DNA of 39,464 bases, from contig CAMLPN010000019.1 of the NCBI GenBank assembly GCA_946481965.1, positions 1-39,464 of the forward strand. The letters run 5' to 3'. Both the position numbers and the translations under genes were made by a program. The notes below the pieces were generated by a model, which was not told where the DNA came from, made no database searches, and saw nothing but the letters and a program-made list of their open reading frames with translations. Origin of the DNA: an uncultured Neisseriaceae bacterium. Its GTDB lineage: Bacteria; Pseudomonadota; Gammaproteobacteria; Burkholderiales; Neisseriaceae. Of the stretch, positions 36,700-39,464 are shown piece by piece (positions within the stretch are counted from its first letter, which is position 1; each line of letters opens with the position of its first letter).

Positions 36700-39303
36700 A
36701 TGTCTGATGCTCTTTTTGCCAAAGAAACCATAGCAGTATCTCTTGAAGAGGAAATGCGTCGATCCTATCTTGATTATGCCATGAGTGTAATAGTAGGACG
36801 AGCCCTTCCCGATGTACGCGATGGTCTGAAGCCAGTTCATCGTCGCGTGCTTTTCGCGATGCACGAACTGAATAACGACTGGAATCGTGCCTATAAAAAA
36901 TCAGCACGTATTGTCGGCGATGTTATCGGTAAATACCACCCCCACGGTGACACTGCCGTATACGACACCATCGTCCGCATGGCACAGGACTTTTCTATGC
37001 GCTACATGCTGGTTGATGGTCAGGGTAACTTTGGTTCTGTCGATGGCGACAGTGCTGCGGCCATGCGTTATACCGAAATTCGCATGGCACGTATTGCGCA
37101 TGAAATATTGGCAGACATTGATCAAGAAACCGTCGATTTCATTCCTAATTATGATGGTAGCGAACATGAACCTGCGGTATTGCCTACCCGCATACCGGCA
37201 CTGCTGATTAATGGCTCCTCTGGTATTGCTGTCGGCATGGCTACCAACATTCCACCTCATAACATCAATGAAGTAATCGGTGGTGCCAAAGCACTGCTGG
37301 CTAACGAAAACCTCAGTGTTGATGAACTAATCGATCTCATACCTGCACCTGATTTCCCCACCGGCGGTATTATCTACGGCCTGACCGGCGTGCGTGAAGG
37401 TTATCGTACCGGTCGAGGGCGCGTCATCATGCGTGGCAAAACCCATATTGAACCAATTGGCAAAAATGATGAGCGCGAAGCCATCATTATTGATGAAATC
37501 CCCTATCAGGTAAACAAAGCTAGACTAGTCGAAAAAATCGGCGAACTGGTACACAATAAAATTCTGGAAGGTATTTCCGACCTACGCGATGAATCCGATA
37601 AATCCGGTATGCGTGTCGTAATCGAACTCAAACGCAACGAAAATGCCGAAGTCATTCTTAACCAGCTGTATAAACTAACCCAATTACAGGACAGCTTTGG
37701 CATTAACATGGTGGCACTAGTAGATGGCCAGCCGCGTCTGCTTAACCTGAAACAGATTCTAAACGAATTTTTACGGCATCGCCGTGAAGTTGTCACCCGG
37801 CGTACCCTATTTGCACTGCGCAAAGCACGTGATCGCGGACATGTCCTCGAAGGTCTGGCTGTGGCACTTTCTAATGTCGATGAAATCATTGCCCTGATTA
37901 AGGCATCGGCAACACCTCCTGAGGCAAAAGCAGCATTAACCTCCCGCCCATGGCGTTCCGAGCTAGTAGAAAACATGCTCGTACGCAGCGATATAGATGT
38001 CAAACTGATAAAACCGCAGAACTTACCGCAAAATACTGGTTTGGTCGCCAATGGCTACTTCCTTTCCGATGCACAGGCACAGGCAATTCTTGACATGCGC
38101 TTGCAACGCCTAACTGGTCTGGAACAGGATAAGATCGTTGATGAATATAAAAACGTACTTGACGTAATCCTTGACTTACTGGATATATTGGCTAATCCTG
38201 CACGTGTTAACCAGATCATTCATGACGAACTGACAGCCATTCAGGAACAGTTTGGCGATAGCCGCCGCAGCGAAATCAATGCCTTTGGCGGAGATATTGC
38301 CGATGAAGATTTGATTCCGCAGCGTGATATGGTCGTTACTCTTACTCATGGTGGCTACATTAAAACCCAGCAGGTAGACGACTATCAGGCACAAAAACGT
38401 GGTGGTCGTGGCAAACAAGCCACTGCTACTAAAGATGAAGATTTCATCGAAACCCTGTTTATCGCCAACACCCATGATTTCTTATTATGCTTCACCAGTC
38501 TGGGTAAATGTCACTGGATTAAAGTATACAAACTACCTGAAGGTGGTCGAAACAGTCGCGGTCGCCCAGTGAACAACCTGATACAGCTGGAAGAAGGTGA
38601 AAAAATTAACACCATCCTGCCAGTGCGTGAATTCAGTGAAAACGAATATGTTTTCATGTGTACCGAACAGGGTATCGTCAAGAAAACTTCCCTAACCGAT
38701 TTCTCTCGTCCACGTACCGCCGGCATCATTGCTTTAGGATTGGATGAAGGTGATCACCTCATAGGTGCTGTGAAAACAGCCGGCAAACATGACATCATGT
38801 TATTTTCAAATGGTGGTAAAGCCGTACGATTTAACGAAGACAACGTACGACCGATGGGACGCAGTGCCCGTGGCGTACGTGGCATGAAACTAGCTGAAAA
38901 CAATCAGGTCATTAGCTTGCTCGCTTATGACAGCGACCAAGATGGTGATAAATTAGTTCTGACTGCCACGGCCAACGGCTATGGTAAACGTACCGTCGTA
39001 GACGATTACCGTCGTTCTGCCCGCGGTACACAAGGTGTTATTGCTATTGATACCGGTGATCGTAACGGTGACTTAGTAGCAGCGACACTCGTTGCCGACA
39101 GTGACGACCTAATGCTGATCACCAGCGGTGGTGTACTTATTCGTACCAAAGTTGATCAGATCCGCGCCACCGGTCGTGCTGCCGCCGGTGTTAAACTCAT
39201 TAATCTTGATGACGGCGAAAAACTGGTAAGTCTAGAACGAATTGCCGAACCAGAGGAAAACGGCAATACCGAAATAGATGTATTGGAAACACCTGATAAC
39301 TAA
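36700..39303 (+). CDS. gyrA: DNA gyrase subunit A
   Basis: A 867-residue subunit of the type II topoisomerase that introduces negative supercoils with GyrB. The breakage-reunion domain has the catalytic Tyr124 in [10 protein letters not shown]. The quinolone region reads [12 protein letters not shown]: Thr85 stands where E. coli has Ser83, Asp89 where it has Asp87. The C-terminal beta-pinwheel includes the GyrA box as [10 protein letters not shown] near residue 565. The C-terminal tail is short and acidic ([18 protein letters not shown]). The start is supported by homologous position. It is followed by a strong terminator and preceded by DnaA boxes. Confidence 0.97.
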   Translation: MSDALFAKETIAVSLEEEMRRSYLDYAMSVIVGRALPDVRDGLKPVHRRVLFAMHELNNDWNRAYKKSARIVGDVIGKYHPHGDTAVYDTIVRMAQDFSMRYMLVDGQGNFGSVDGDSAAAMRYTEIRMARIAHEILADIDQETVDFIPNYDGSEHEPAVLPTRIPALLINGSSGIAVGMATNIPPHNINEVIGGAKALLANENLSVDELIDLIPAPDFPTGGIIYGLTGVREGYRTGRGRVIMRGKTHIEPIGKNDEREAIIIDEIPYQVNKARLVEKIGELVHNKILEGISDLRDESDKSGMRVVIELKRNENAEVILNQLYKLTQLQDSFGINMVALVDGQPRLLNLKQILNEFLRHRREVVTRRTLFALRKARDRGHVLEGLAVALSNVDEIIALIKASATPPEAKAALTSRPWRSELVENMLVRSDIDVKLIKPQNLPQNTGLVANGYFLSDAQAQAILDMRLQRLTGLEQDKIVDEYKNVLDVILDLLDILANPARVNQIIHDELTAIQEQFGDSRRSEINAFGGDIADEDLIPQRDMVVTLTHGGYIKTQQVDDYQAQKRGGRGKQATATKDEDFIETLFIANTHDFLLCFTSLGKCHWIKVYKLPEGGRNSRGRPVNNLIQLEEGEKINTILPVREFSENEYVFMCTEQGIVKKTSLTDFSRPRTAGIIALGLDEGDHLIGAVKTAGKHDIMLFSNGGKAVRFNEDNVRPMGRSARGVRGMKLAENNQVISLLAYDSDQDGDKLVLTATANGYGKRTVVDDYRRSARGTQGVIAIDTGDRNGDLVAATLVADSDDLMLITSGGVLIRTKVDQIRATGRAAAGVKLINLDDGEKLVSLERIAEPEENGNTEIDVLETPDN

Positions 39304-39324
39304 ATTCTAGCTTTACAATCAACC

Positions 39325-39356
39325 AGCCGGCCGCATGCAGCCGGCTTTATTTTTTT
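39325..39356 (+). terminator. Terminator of gyrA
   Basis: AGCCGGC (39325-39331) pairs with GCCGGCT (39340-39346) around an 8-base loop, followed by TTATTTTTTT. It begins 22 bases after the gyrA stop. No gene was seen in the last 100 bases of the window. Confidence 0.92.
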
Positions 39357-39464
39357 CTGCAATATCAAATATATAACCACCTAAATCGTATCAGAACGCG
39401 CAACACATATGTAAATATCCCATAGTTAGTACACAAACCAAGTAGAAAATCATGCTATTGGTTT

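Overview
The window looks like a chromosome segment from an AT-rich member of the Neisseriaceae, probably a Snodgrassella-like host-associated bacterium. This is inferred from the gene repertoire (an EarP/EF-P pair with Arg32, a trimeric autotransporter with an ESPR leader, a DUF3079 protein, a Neisseria-type MBL-fold hydrolase) and from terminators carrying fragments that resemble the AGGCTGCCTGAA-type DNA uptake sequence. No rRNA, tRNA, CRISPR array or intact transposase was seen. Gene density is low, and several gene-free, very AT-rich stretches of 0.4-1.9 kb separate the operons.

Layout. Bases 1-2164 hold three tandem copies (the first cut by the window edge) of a 958-bp unit encoding an Imm52-like immunity protein, the tail of a polymorphic-toxin locus. 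A trimeric autotransporter adhesin follows (3257-5131). Bases 5640-6577 are a small phage-derived island: a structured leader that looks like a C4 antisense RNA, an Icd/Ash-like ORF, and a translationally coupled unknown gene. A Sel1-like protein (6749-7888) follows. Bases 8397-12682 form a Fur-controlled iron-uptake operon: a P19/FetP periplasmic protein, a free-standing cupredoxin, an FTR1/EfeU permease, an EfeO-type M75 protein without its cupredoxin domain, and an EfeB DyP peroxidase. An EptA-like phosphoethanolamine transferase, pepN (minus strand), cycA, mntH (under a very long Fur-type palindrome), a DUF3079 gene and pta (minus strand) come next.

The last third holds a lipoprotein with repeated TPR-like units, an MBL-fold hydrolase, and a minus-strand block with a TetR regulator, murB and a NorM-type MATE pump, then earP-efp. 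The window ends with gyrA on the plus strand behind a leader containing DnaA boxes.

How parts work together. The iron operon and mntH share almost the same -10/operator module (TATATTGATAAT-N-ATTATCA core), so ferrous/ferric iron uptake and Nramp metal uptake are probably co-repressed by Fur. EarP should rhamnosylate Arg32 of the adjacent EF-P. The most unusual element is the C4-like module. Its leader can pair with the ribosome-binding region and early codons of the downstream gene through a 21-bp helix (wobbles included) plus a shorter helix flanking the Shine-Dalgarno and start codon. No phage replication, integrase or structural genes lie nearby, so this may be a retained or repurposed phage immunity switch.
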